A program made the position numbers and the translations under genes. A stretch of DNA of 64,000 nt from Onchocerca lupi (lineage: Eukaryota; Nematoda; Chromadorea; Rhabditida; Onchocercidae): the NCBI GenBank assembly GCA_028564675.1, contig JAOVVO010000041.1, forward strand, positions 1 to 64,000. Reading direction: 5' to 3'. The notes under the pieces are model-generated. The model saw only the letters and a program-made list of their open reading frames with translations. It was not told the origin of the DNA and did not search any database. Shown one piece after another: positions 1 through 11,148 of this stretch (positions are counted from its first letter, which is position 1; every line of letters begins with the position of its first letter).

Positions 1-1124
1 TATATATTTATTTATTTATTTATAGGCTCGCATACACGCATAAATAAAAAAGAAAGTAACTTTCTAGCTGAAAAGAAAGTTGAAACTATTCCACTGCACG
101 AGGACAATCGAAAGATAGCGTAAGAGAAGACCACAAGTAGAAATAGATGTGCGAAGTGTAAAGAATGACAGATGAAGCTAAAACAACAACAAAATTCTAA
201 AAAATGACAAATAAAACAAAAAACAATAATAAAACTCTAACAAGAGCACTGCATCAAGCAAATTTCTTTCATTCATTCCAAAAAGGAAAACTACGGAGTA
301 TACGGTAAAGATAACATGATATGCAACCTGTCTACTACTTCACATTTCATTCATTCACCAATCCCTTTTTCAGCTGTAATGCTTGATCCTACTGCCTCAT
401 TTATCTTAAAAAGTAACTCCCCATACAGTTTGATTTGAAGTCCAACAATTTTAAATAATTGACCTTTCCTCACTCTCAGTACTTGGGGGCCCGAAACTTT
501 TAAACTTTTTGCAAATAACTTGTTCTCTTATCTAAAATACCACCATTAAGTACCAATCGTAAACTTTTATGCATCAGTGGACATATAATTACAAATCTTA
601 AAACAATGAAATTCTGGTTAAATATTTCTGCAACAAAGCTCTTCTTATTTCTCTACTTTTTTCCTCTCCTACGTCGAGAAATTTTGACATTCATTAGAAC
701 TTCTCGAAACTTTGATGAGATGATCCACTACAATATATGAAGATTAAGTCGAACATGAAAACAATAAACATTTTTATTTTGCACTAAAACAACAACTACA
801 TCCAGAAACAATAACCTGAAATTTATCCACAGCTGAACCTTTACCATAACATTCTGTTACTGTCAATCAAGCCTTGTCCCTTCATTTTTGTCTTATGTAT
901 AAAATAAAATAAAAAAAAAAAAAATCACTGTCCATAATAAAAAAACATATGTTACGTTCAGTCAAAAATTTCAAAATAGTGATAAACTTTCGTTTTACTA
1001 TGCGATCATATCAAACTCGCATTTCATTAATCGACACAGAACAAAACAAAGGTTTCTAATAAAATATCATTTCAAAATGAAAAAATTAATCTTCATTAAT
1101 TCAAAGCTATGGGTATACAAGTGT
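1..1124. other. Non-coding left flank
   Basis: No convincing coding segment on either strand. It opens with a short TTTA repeat (about 1-24) and holds A-rich runs near 909-925. It lies downstream of the LTV1 stop codon, so it probably includes that gene's 3' untranslated region. Confidence 0.6.
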
Positions 1125-4100
1125 TTACACGATAGGCATCATTTTAATAACCGAGTTATGACAACATGCACCCGCTTTCTTTCGTTCTTCCTTGAATGTC
1201 AGTTTATTACATTTCTTTTCAATTCTTCGCTCAGCTCGAATCGCTTTGACAGCTGCTTTCCTTGTTTTCCGTTCTTCCGTTGTTTCCCCACGCTTTCTTA
1301 TTGTTGCTAACGATGCTTTGGAAACTACCGATTTAGTTGTAGGTTGTACTGAACAATCCATTTTCTGTAGAGAATTTGGGATTTTTAAAGTTTAAAGAAC
1401 CGAGTTTCGTTCAATTAAAGTTTCACTCAATTTAACCTTTTGACCAATAATTTAACCGTTGAAAAAATATGTGAATAATTTTGAATAAATGAAATAAAAT
1501 GTCAGCACTGTTTACCAATTTGATACAAATTCCCTAAATTTATCGAAGCCAAGACTTTCATAAATTAACTAGCCGGTATCATTACCATATAAGAAATGTT
1601 AGATAAATCATACTAAAAAATAAAAAAAATCAAAAAAAAAAAGAAATTTAGCAGCAAGCTAAAGAGAACGAAATAAAAAAAGTCCAAATTTTTAAAAGAA
1701 AAATTAATACTCAAAATGAACAAACTTCGATCTGTCTTAGAATCGGCTTCAATTTTTGTTTACGTGATGAATCAACGATGAGTGCAGGCCGATTATAAAT
1801 ATTAGAATAAGCAGAAACAATCGTTTCGCAATCCCATTTGGCTTTTTTTTTATTAGGACAAACTATTGTGATCTTCTCAACTTCATCGATCTCCGCCGCT
1901 TCATCATTTATTTCTGGATAATGTTGAGCCAACATATTTTTTTGCTGTAAAATTTGTCTAATAATAATTAAATGAAGCATATTATAAAACATTATTCTTT
2001 ATAGCTTTTATTCTGCCTCCTACGATGATGATTATAATTATTCAACAGCCAAATGACAGTCGTTTATAACGAAATTGCAAAACGATATTGAAAAAAGTAG
2101 ACTAAATAAGTGTAGCAGACAAAAATAAATAAATGAATAAAAAAAAGACAACCAAAACAAGTTCCACTCTCTTGTTTTTGAAATCTTCAGCAAGCATTTT
2201 CATTCGATCAGAGTTTGGGTCCAAAAGAAACTCCTCTTCCTCCTAAAGTTCAGTTAAATTAAACTTCTTATCTAGAAAGAATTATAAAACTGTAATACGT
2301 AAAACTGGTATTAGCCTCAAAACATAGCAAAACAACCTCATTTGTTTCCTCATCATCTGTTTCATTGTATTCTTCACACAATTTATCGAATTTCTCATCA
2401 ATTGGTCGCAGTTCCTCCTTATTTTCAAAAGGAGCAAAAAAATCCTCCTCCGACATCTGATTATCATCATAATTCGAGTCTTCAAAGAAAGATTAAAAAT
2501 GAACATCTGATGATTAGAATAATCACAACTATAACTTTCCTTACAGACTAACGATTTCTAGCCTAAAAAAAAAAAAAAAAAAAAACAAGAAATAAAACGT
2601 TAAAGGATTTGAAGGAACTCATAGCTTTTTACACTATTATTGAAAATATACCGAATTTCATTTCTTCATCGCTTTCGTCATCACTGTTACTAACTTTCTC
2701 ACGAAATTCATTCTTGTGCAACGGAAATGACACTGGCGGTCGTAACGAAGGTAATTCACCACCATTAGCTTGTAGGACAAAATCATCGTCTAAATCATCA
2801 GTTGAGTTTTCAAATTCATTATCATCACCCGCCAGTTCCGCAATTACATATGGATCAATGTGCATTTCGTCTGGAAAAATATTTTCTCAAAAGAAGTTCA
2901 ACATCGCGTATACTTATGAGGATGTTTTTCTTTCTGTTTCAGCAGATTTAATCGGAGATCATTCGAGCATTAAAGTGACTATTCTAGTCCTAGAGAGAAA
3001 GATAAGAAAATATTTCTATATGGTAATCATGGTTCATCCATTCTCACGACCTCCCTGCATCAATTTGTGATTATTTTATATTTTAGTAATGTTCATATTA
3101 AAACAGTTGCTACATAAGTAATGGTTCTTTTCAGTTTAACAAAATAGCTTAAATTAGATGCAGATTTTTTTCACCCTGATCGCCGATCATCTGAATTAGG
3201 TTGTAATAAGATATCCAAGTTAATAAAAATATATATCATTCAAAGGATAAAAAATAAAAGAAATCCGAAAATAACAGGTTAATCTACGTTTGTGATAACA
3301 TCTTCATCTCTCCTGAACACACCTGGTAACATCCCTAGCTTCAGCAATTCAGCATTGATTTCATAGCCATTTGCTTCGATTACATTTGTTAAAAGATTTG
3401 TTTTTTCCGACGGTACTCTAATAATCGATTGTTCCATTCCACTTTTTGTTAGCTAAAAGTTCACAGATCATCAGAAATCCTTTGAATAATTTACTTTCAG
3501 CTGTCTGAAAAAAGTCAAATAGAACTTCAGTAGGGACACAAAAATTAGCATTTATTTAACAGCTACTGTTTACTTTCTAGTTCTAGCATTTATTTCATAT
3601 TAAAGTCATGCTCAACTATAACAGTCATAACTTTAAACAAAGAATAAGTAGTAGATGTAAGAGTAGAAATGAAGAAATAAAATTCCGAAAAACAAATTCT
3701 AAATAAACAATGTGTTCCTAGGCAGCAACATTTTTTAAATAACAATTTTCAAATCAAAGTCGTTGTAAGTATTTTATAAAGACTTCGGTTTGAAAATTAT
3801 TATTTAAAAACTGTGCTTTAGTGTATGAGCTATGATTAATGAAAAGTGAGATTTATCATCTCTTATTTCAGCATATTTTATCAAACAATAATTGATATTA
3901 GCGATAGCTTTACCTTCTCATTATGATACCAGTCATAATCGACAAATGAATCAAACAAATCGATAAATGAACAAATGAAAATACAGATATCAAATTAAAA
4001 AATTATACGATTTACGGCTTACCTCGTTCACCTCCTTCAAATGTTGCATATAATTGTAGTCATCATCGAAATATATGCCACATTTATCATACTCTTCCAT

Positions 4101-4633
4101 ATTCTGCAACAGAAATTTATATAAAATTATTTACATAGATATAAACATCTCTGAAAATTCTTATTACAATATGAATGAATGCTTGGTCTCAAAGCTGAAT
4201 ATACTTCTTCGACCGATTCCACTGGTAATAAATGCTGCCAGTCATTCGCTATTATTTTTTTGGAAAGTGATACCAGAAGAGCATATTTATTGATGAAAGT
4301 GAATTCTTCGTGATATTTCGTGGTGACATTCATTTTGACTTGAAGTGACATTAGTTAAATCGAGGAAGGATACACTTAACGTTTCAGAAAAGCTATATTT
4401 ATTGTCTTAATTTAAAAGTTAATACCTTTTTCCCAACTGACTGCTGTATACGCTCACCATCATATTCATCGGCATCTTGACTTTGATGAACCAAACGAAA
4501 TGTTTTAGAATGTTTTTTATCAATCCATTTTTTGTTTTTCGGCTGAAAAATCACACAAAAATCGAAAATACAATATATTAGTCCTGGCATTTTGGTCAGT
4601 ACAAGTGAAGCTTATCAAAACTGGCACTTCCAT
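1125..4633 (-). CDS. LTV1: LTV1-like 40S ribosome biogenesis factor
   Basis: LTV1 proteins act in late cytoplasmic maturation of the small ribosomal subunit (family knowledge). Rebuilt minus-strand exons: 4633-4628, 4542-4426, 4234-4205, 4103-4023, 3452-3323, 2870-2652, 2479-2337, 2242-2159, 1944-1726, 1364-1125. They give 422 aa in phase throughout; human LTV1 is about 475 aa. Recognisable blocks in order: N-terminal KKWIDKKHSKTFRLVHQSQ, the CGIYFDDDYNYMQHLKE block, an acidic segment ending DDDFVLQANGG, KWDCETIVSAYSNIYNRP, and a basic C-terminal segment with RRIEKKCNKLTFKEE. The start is the weak point: the first exon would be only ATG-GAA (4633-4628), chosen because it joins in phase to the acceptor at 4543; an ATG at 4590 reads through that acceptor instead. 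The 30-nt third exon was chosen because it fills the conserved gap before the DDDYNY block. Internal exons are secure; the first three boundaries are not. Confidence 0.9.
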
Positions 4634-4702
4634 TTTTATTTTAGATTGCAATTTTTTTTATAAATTTTAGACTATAAAAAATTATAATTTTAGATTATAA
4701 TT

Positions 4703-4798
4703 TTAGGAATGTGCGAACATAGATATAACCATTAGGAATGTGCGAATATAGATATAACCATGACTTCATGGTTATATCTATATTCGCACATTCCTAAT
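4703..4798. repeat. Perfect palindrome with adjacent direct copy
   Basis: Positions 4731-4763 and 4766-4798 are exact reverse complements (33-bp arms, 2-bp centre CT). Immediately left, 4703-4732 is a direct copy of the left arm with one mismatch. A short AT repeat (ATTATAATTTTAG-like) precedes it at about 4668-4704. It lies about 70 bp upstream of the proposed LTV1 start. Confidence 0.92.
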
Positions 4799-5961
4799 AT
4801 ATATCTCAGGAAAACCGAATGCGAATGATGTGTGCTATAGCAGATCATTCTTCTTCATTAGAAATCAGAAGATATGGAGAAAGAAACTAATCCCGAAAAT
4901 GCGAAGAAACATGATATTCACTATAAGTGCAACACTATTTCATTAAGATAAGGAGAATGCCTGTCGGTACAACCATAAAGCGATGAAAAACGTCAAAAGA
5001 ATAGAACAGGAAACGTGGATTTAGAACTTTTAAAGATAACCAGAAGCTTAAGGAATAAAACACTTCAGCAAGGTCATCCTATACTTATTTTATAAATATG
5101 TCATCAATTATTACCATTTTTTATGTAGAATGATTCTTTGATTAATTGACAAGCATCCTGAAATGAAATTGCTCATAGCAGTAATTACAGTACAAATCTC
5201 TCACTTCGTTATCAAAATGTAGTACAATGAATTCGTTTTGACCCAAAATTCATTTCTAAATACGAGGCATTTTCAAGCATGAAATTAATGCCGCAAGTTT
5301 TTGCATTAATTCCAAAAAGAGTTAAAAAATGGATGAGAAGCGAGTAAGTGAAATATCTGCCAGTATAACTTATTGCTGAAAATACACAAATTTTAGACAT
5401 AGTTTTGTGAGAAATCCACCAGATATTGACTAACTAGAAGTATGGAGAAGTTATGGAGAAAAACACGTACGGAAAAAAGGCAATGAATAGTGAGAGCTGA
5501 CCTATTAGATCTTGATAATACTAAAAATACCCTACCACGCAAGAGTTAACAGCATAAAACGCAACGATTTGTAAACCACCGACGTGGTCGGAATCTTGTG
5601 ATAAACTACGTAATGCAATATTATTCGTCTCCGTCATATGAATGAAGTATTGATTCCAGCGAATCTTATAGAGTTTTTAGCAATTTGTTTTTGTTGTTTA
5701 GTCAAAATAAGTCATATTTTGGAACTGACCTCAGGAAATTCACATCAAAGATAACTGAGTTTTTATCTGAAAATTGAAGTAAGACTTAAATTGGTGAGGC
5801 AGATGCTTTTGATATTGCAGACAACAAGCACTTGCATAGCAATCTGATGAATGGAAAGAGAGAAAAGATGGTTATACTATGCGTAGTGCCAGCTAGATCG
5901 ATCTGTGGCTAAGTTAGCAGTGAGCACGAATCGGCCAATATATCCCTTTATTTCTCTATAG
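4799..5961. other. Intergenic, no gene seen
   Basis: AT-rich spacer between the palindrome and the small plus-strand gene. Short open frames occur (for example minus 5212-5400) but lack splice context or recognisable protein content. The last bases, about 5947-5961, form a pyrimidine-rich acceptor ending in TCTCTATAG, probably the trans-splice site of the next gene. Confidence 0.5.
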
Positions 5962-5971
5962 GAACCTTCAG

Positions 5972-6527
5972 ATGGACGTCGTCTATGATTTTGTCGAAGG
6001 TTTGCTTCTTCTTTGCTATAGGCTATTAGATTTCTGCTACTTTTATAATAGCTTATTTTTTAGCCCTAGCGAAGAAACAGTAGGCAATAGAAATTTGCCT
6101 GAAAAGTTAATTCCTTTTTTATTACATATCATTTTGCACTTGGACGATAGTAACCTTTCCCTCCATCCGTATTAGCTATTTTACATTTCTTTTACTTCTT
6201 TGAAATCGTTTATTCTTCAGCCATCCACGTATTTATACCCTTGATTGCTGTACTTTTTATTATAATAACATTATATTTTGGAAGGAATGGCGATAATTTG
6301 ACATCTCAGAAGACAGCTACAGGTTAGTTTTTTTTTTTCTTGACTTTCGATGTTATATTAAGTATCGCAGATTTATGAGATATTTGAAGGTACTGAGAAT
6401 AGAATTCCATTACACCACATCTTTGTTAGTAAGTTCGTGGGAGAAGAAGTTTTAACATGCCTCGTCCAAAAGAATTTTTTCAGGAGCTTCTGACGATCGC
6501 ATAGAGGAAAAGTCGAAAAACGACTAG
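5972..6527 (+). CDS. Small single-pass membrane protein (57 aa), uncharacterised
   Basis: Three short exons, 5972-5999, 6221-6322 and 6484-6527, join in phase to a 57-residue protein ending in TAG. Acceptors TTTATTCTTCAG and AATTTTTTCAG are strong; donors are G|GTTTGC and G|GTTAGT. A further acceptor, TTTCTCTATAG, ends at 5961, ten bases before the ATG, which suits SL trans-splicing. Residues 1-10 are acidic (MDVVYDFVEA), residues about 11-30 form one transmembrane helix (PLIAVLFIIITLYF), and the tail is polar and charged, ending IEEKSKND. No cleavable signal is obvious, so it is probably a signal-anchored peptide of an internal membrane or the cell surface (inference). I do not recognise the family. 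The longer open frame starting at the same ATG runs through the first intron and should not be taken as the product. Confidence 0.6.
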
Positions 6528-7696
6528 CAGATGAAACTTAAGATTTTTCCCGGCTAGAAGTCCAGAAAGTATTCACAAATCAAATCTGACAGCAGTTAAA
6601 ATTGTATATTTATGCTCACTATTGAAATTCTCTACAACTGCAACGCGGATTTCTTTTTGTTTCGTATTTAAAATCGAATAGCAATTAATTCCAATATTTC
6701 TACACTGAACGAGAATATATTGGGTTTTTGGTAAAAAAGGATTTCTTTTTTTAGTTCCTCTCCTTAAAAGACAATAAAAATATAGATTTATTGTTTTTTC
6801 AAATATCGGGTCAGGAGATTGCTCACATTCTGGGCCTGTCACAATTGAAACGTGTTCAAGACAATTTTGAGCGCTCAAAAAAGCCTAATTGCATTTAGTG
6901 ACCAAAAAAAAACCAATCCTTAAATAGAAATCTTTTATTATTTTTCAGTCATTCAATTAACGTTATTTTCCCTTCCAGAGTTCTAATTTTTTTCTGAACA
7001 TATCAGTTTTACAAGCAAATTTTAAAATGAATTCATTTTTTATCAAATCATAGTATTAGAGACGAATACGATGTTGCTGAAATTCAAAGTATAAAGCTCA
7101 TCATAATTTAATAGTTTGATATAAAAATAAAAAAAAAATGAACTGATAAGTAAGAAATATATTAGAAATATTAAGAATTAAAGAAATAAACTGAAAATAC
7201 AGTTAAGATAGTCCTTTTCTTTTTTGGTTAATTTTGAAATGATTCTGTGATTTTTAATTCAATTTTACATCAGCTTAATTTGCTAAGAATAAAGAAGCAT
7301 GTCTATAAGAAAGATTTTCATTATTAAATGCATTTTCCAATTCATTGCAATGTATTGACAACATATAGAAAATTTTTGATAAACAGAAAATAGATAAAAT
7401 ACCTGATGAAAAAGAAGAGAAAACACAAATTTCTCCTGGAAATGAAAGTAAATATACAGGATTCAATGTATTTGACTGTTCCTTTATCAGAAGATATCTA
7501 CAAATGCTTCACCAGATGAAATCTCAGTCCATTTCCGAAACTTTGATCAGAAAAACACCAGAAAAAGTAGTGAATAACTGAAGAATATGCAAAGTAAATG
7601 AGGGACTCAGTCAACTAGATGTGCATAGATGATCAGAATGAGTCTATACGTTGATTCAAGGCAGTGTTCAGGAATATGGAATAAAAGCTTTACGAG
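6528..7696. other. Intergenic with one unexplained open frame
   Basis: On the minus strand 6878-6573 is open for about 100 codons, starting TTG rather than ATG, and ends 46 bp from the stop of the small membrane-protein gene. It has ordinary amino-acid composition but no family I recognise and no clear upstream exon; it could be the last exon of an unmodelled gene or chance. The rest shows nothing coding and probably holds the 3' untranslated region of the kinase gene. Confidence 0.4.
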
Positions 7697-9850
7697 CTAT
7701 GAACGATGATCCATCCCCATTGTTTCTTTTATGAACCATGCAAATTCACCACCATCTTCCGCATTCGCGTGTTTTATAAAAAATTCATGATTACTCAATG
7801 TTTTCAAATTGGCTCTTTCAATGGGATTCTTTTTAACACATCTACCAACGAAATCAATAAAGATATCACTGAATATATTCTTTGGCAGCAATGGCGGCGC
7901 CTAAAAAGTTTTTAGAGTAAAAATTCTTGGAAATGTTTGAATTTTAATTTGTGAAGTTCTGCAAAAACGAAGAATCTAATTCTGATCCACAATAAATCAA
8001 CTGTTCAAGTCAAGTGAAAAAAAAAAAGTGCTTACTTTTCTTTTATACTCATGATTGTTTCGAGGATTCGTTATCCTTGAATATTATAAGAAATATCATC
8101 GACTTTCAATAAGATTTGGGAAGAAATTAATATCGAATTAAGATTACCTCATTAACAATATAATCAAGCAGTTCAAAAATTGCCATTGTTCTTGGTGTGG
8201 ACAGGGTAACGGACGTTGGTGGAATTGTGCCTTCTGGAAATTCTACTTCTTCTTCCGGAATATTGAAGATCCCGGCATATTCTCGCGCCGTCGGCGCCGG
8301 CACCGGATATCGTCCAATCGACAATTCTACAAGTGATAAACCAAAGCTCCAAACATCTGACTGTACACTGTAGTGGCTTCCAGTCAATCGTTCCGGCTGG
8401 AAATGATTACTTTAACAAACACGATTAGGAATTATAATTTAAAATTGCAAATTTTTCAGGAAGGGAGTTTGCGATTTTTTGCCACTAAACAAATAAAAGT
8501 AAAATCGAATGTTTGTGAATTGAATTTCCGTAAATTAAAAATGATGAAGAAAAAGTCCAATCGAAATGACTTACTGCCATATATGACCGAGTACCGACAA
8601 AGCTATTAGCCATGCTGTCAATTAACATGCCCGAAACACCAAAATCGCATAATTTTATTTCTCCATGACTATTAACCAATATATTTGATGGCTTAACATC
8701 TGAAACGAAAAGTAAAAGATCTGCGGAAATCTCTGTCCTAATCTTTCCATGCTGTAATATATGCGGTTTCATGATTTAATGAAGAAAGAAAAATGACTGC
8801 ACCCCGATGTAGTATTTTATGTTCATCCTTCAAATAAGACAATCCGCGAATAACTGCAACAGAAATACGACCGACACGCGCTTCTTTTAGTTTACCAACC
8901 TAAAAGCCAAATGTCTTGGGTTTAAAGAAATATTAATAAAAACAAAGATTAAGGGAAACATAAAATGGAAATATTTGGAAATCCGAATTCTGATGGAAAA
9001 TTCCATTTCTGAAAGATTGCAAAATCAAAAGGTTTTTGAATAATGATAAAAAAGAAACTTTTTTCAACACAACATCCAACGATAACCCATCCATGTACTC
9101 CATGCATATGGATATATCATTGTTATCAGTAAAAGCGCCGTAAAACCCGACAATATATGGACTATTACATTTATTCAGCACATCTAGTTCCTGAAATATT
9201 TTTTGAGTGAAAAAAAATATAAAAGCCTACCATCAAAAGATTTCATAAGATTTTATGAGTAACATATTCAATACATCGCAAAGTTTTATTTTCCCTATCA
9301 AAGGCGAGAGAAAAAGGGCCATGAAAACCAAGCAAAAAAATATATATATATATATATATATCAATGCTTTACAACGGAATTTAAAGATCCTAGAAAAGGA
9401 CCGATCATACTGTACCTTCAGGATTTGCGATCTCACAGACGGTTTTACTTCCAGATGAACTAACTTCCTGGCCATGATTATCTTACTCGACTTGTGCATC
9501 ACTTTACTTACAACACCACCATTCCCATGTCCCAATTCACACATCTTGTCTAACATATCCTCATTCAATTCATTCAGCGGTACCTGCAACAAATGAACTG
9601 GAAAGTCATGTTAGAGTAGAAAGAGAGAAATTAAAACTAATTAATTAGCTTACTAACTAACAAGTTTCTTTTCTTTAATCCATTCTTGCATTCGTAATTT
9701 TTGCGGTTCAGTGAGTGTCATTTGCTTAATTTGATTTTCCAATGAGAAGGTGTCCCTGTCTTTCGTCCCATCTTTCCTCAAATCACCCTTTTCTTTGACC
9801 GTTGCCGGCAAACTTAAATTCAGTGGATTCTTCCGCCTGCCACTGGACAT
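7697..9850 (-). CDS. mek-2: MAP kinase kinase, MEK1/2 (MEK-2) type
   Basis: Dual-specificity kinase of the Ras-RAF-MEK-ERK cascade that phosphorylates ERK-type MAP kinase (family knowledge). Seven minus exons: 9850-9662, 9583-9416, 9190-9059, 8899-8803, 8699-8575, 8396-8148, 7900-7697; 387 aa in phase, against 393 in human MEK1. The N-terminus carries a basic-hydrophobic MAPK-docking site (RRKNPLNLSLP, residues 5-15). Glycine loop GHGNGG at 81-86, catalytic Lys103 in MARK, HRDVKPSN at 194-201, DFG at 214-216, and both activating serines in SMANS (224 and 228) followed by GTRSYMAPER. The proline-rich insert between kinase subdomains is short, but a TPRT motif before MAIFELLDYIVNE remains. All catalytic residues are present. 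The genomic sequence reads CAG|ATG at the start codon, so an acceptor lies directly against the ATG. Confidence 0.97.
9340..9361. repeat. TA dinucleotide microsatellite
   Basis: About ten TA units after an A run, inside the second intron of the kinase gene. The copy number is likely variable. Confidence 0.9.
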
Positions 9851-9852
9851 CT

Positions 9853-11148
9853 GAACATTTGCTGCTACTTCGCTCTACCGCTATGGAAGCTCTTGATCGG
9901 GTCTTTCCTCTGAAAATGTCACTCATGGCAATTCGTTACTATCATGACAATCACTGATAATATTCGCGGAACATATTTCACGAACTTCACCTAATCGTAG
10001 AAATCAGCAATCCGTACCCTGCAATACCTTCAGATCCAGTCGAGGGCGATAACATCACAAGTTTCGATGGACAAGAAACTTTGCATGATAAATGAAACAT
10101 CAAAAAAAGATATTATCAATGATTACAGAAAAAGAACACTCGAGCCAGGCCAAAAACCACTTTGACATTCTGCAAACAAGCAAATGCATCTCATGTTGAC
10201 ATTCTGTCCTCTCATTTGCAATCCAGACAATTGGCACGACCATCATTTTCTCACTCTCTGACGTTATACTATTTCTTACTTTTATCAATCTCTATCTCTC
10301 CTTATTTCAATATTAACATTTTTGATCAAGTATCTGTGCAAAAACCTACCATTCCCCGAAGTTTTGTATATCATGGTGACACTTTACATTCATTATACTT
10401 TAAAATGTGTCATTTTTTATTTCTCTCCCCGTTCTATGCTATTTTTCGTCTCTTTGCTTTCGTTAGTTTAGCATGATTTAACAGTCACAGTAAACTCTTC
10501 TTGAAATACTGGAATTTTACCAAATTTGATTAACTTGTGAGAAAAATAGATGCAAATTGGCAAAATCTGTATTACTAAACACATTACGTGATCCCAATGA
10601 CGCAGTGCAACATGACCTTTTAACCTTACCTGCTCTCTTTTAACTTTACCTGAGGAGCTCCTTACATAATTCATTATCATTTAGTGAAGCATTTTTTGGA
10701 TATGTTTCCTCGATGCATAAATTAAATTAGTTAGGTTGCAAAATTAGGTTTAATATAGGGATTTGGTGTTGAAAAGGAAATTAGCGATTCTCAAATAAGA
10801 TGACTTCGCCAAGTACTGCTGAACAGATATGCTACTGATCTCCAATGTTCTTTCTACAGACATAACATTTATATTCTTCAGAAGAGCCCTATATATTCTA
10901 TTAATGTCAGCTATTAGATCTGTTCTCGTTCTTGTTGCGTAAACTGCAAATGGAAAATTTTGAGGAATTTCGAATGAATTCATTTCCATCTATTTGCTGA
11001 ATTCATTTAAGTATTCGGTGAAAATGAATTTATTACAGTCTCGAATCTAAGATAACTTGTCTTATACATAATTTGTCATTTAACGATAATTACCATACAA
11101 TTCAGGAACAACAGAAAGTTTATTTTAGCAGTTAAGTAAATATTTGGT
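9853..11148. other. Divergent promoter region between kinase and CYFIP genes
   Basis: Shared upstream region of the minus-strand kinase and plus-strand CYFIP gene. It contains a possible minus-strand small open frame (10989-10750, listed separately) and a plus-strand open frame at 10162-10476 with no protein-like features. A TTTATTTTAG acceptor ends at 11128, 20 nt before the CYFIP ATG, a candidate SL trans-splice site. Confidence 0.5.
10750..10989 (-). CDS. Possible 79-aa hypothetical protein
   Basis: Single uninterrupted frame from ATG at 10989 to a stop at 10750, head-to-head with the CYFIP gene 160 bp away. The predicted peptide is mixed and helical (for example DLIADINRIYRALLKNI) with no transmembrane segment and no family I recognise. 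There is also an acceptor-like CCATTTGCAG inside it (before YATRTRT), so it could instead be an exon of a longer transcript. Chance openness is a real alternative in DNA this AT-rich. Confidence 0.25.
   Translation of the reverse strand: MEMNSFEIPQNFPFAVYATRTRTDLIADINRIYRALLKNINVMSVERTLEISSISVQQYLAKSSYLRIANFLFNTKSLY

Noticed and set aside
10162..10476. 104-aa plus-strand open frame
   Set aside because: Low-complexity Ser/Phe/Leu content, no splice context, no family, in a promoter region.
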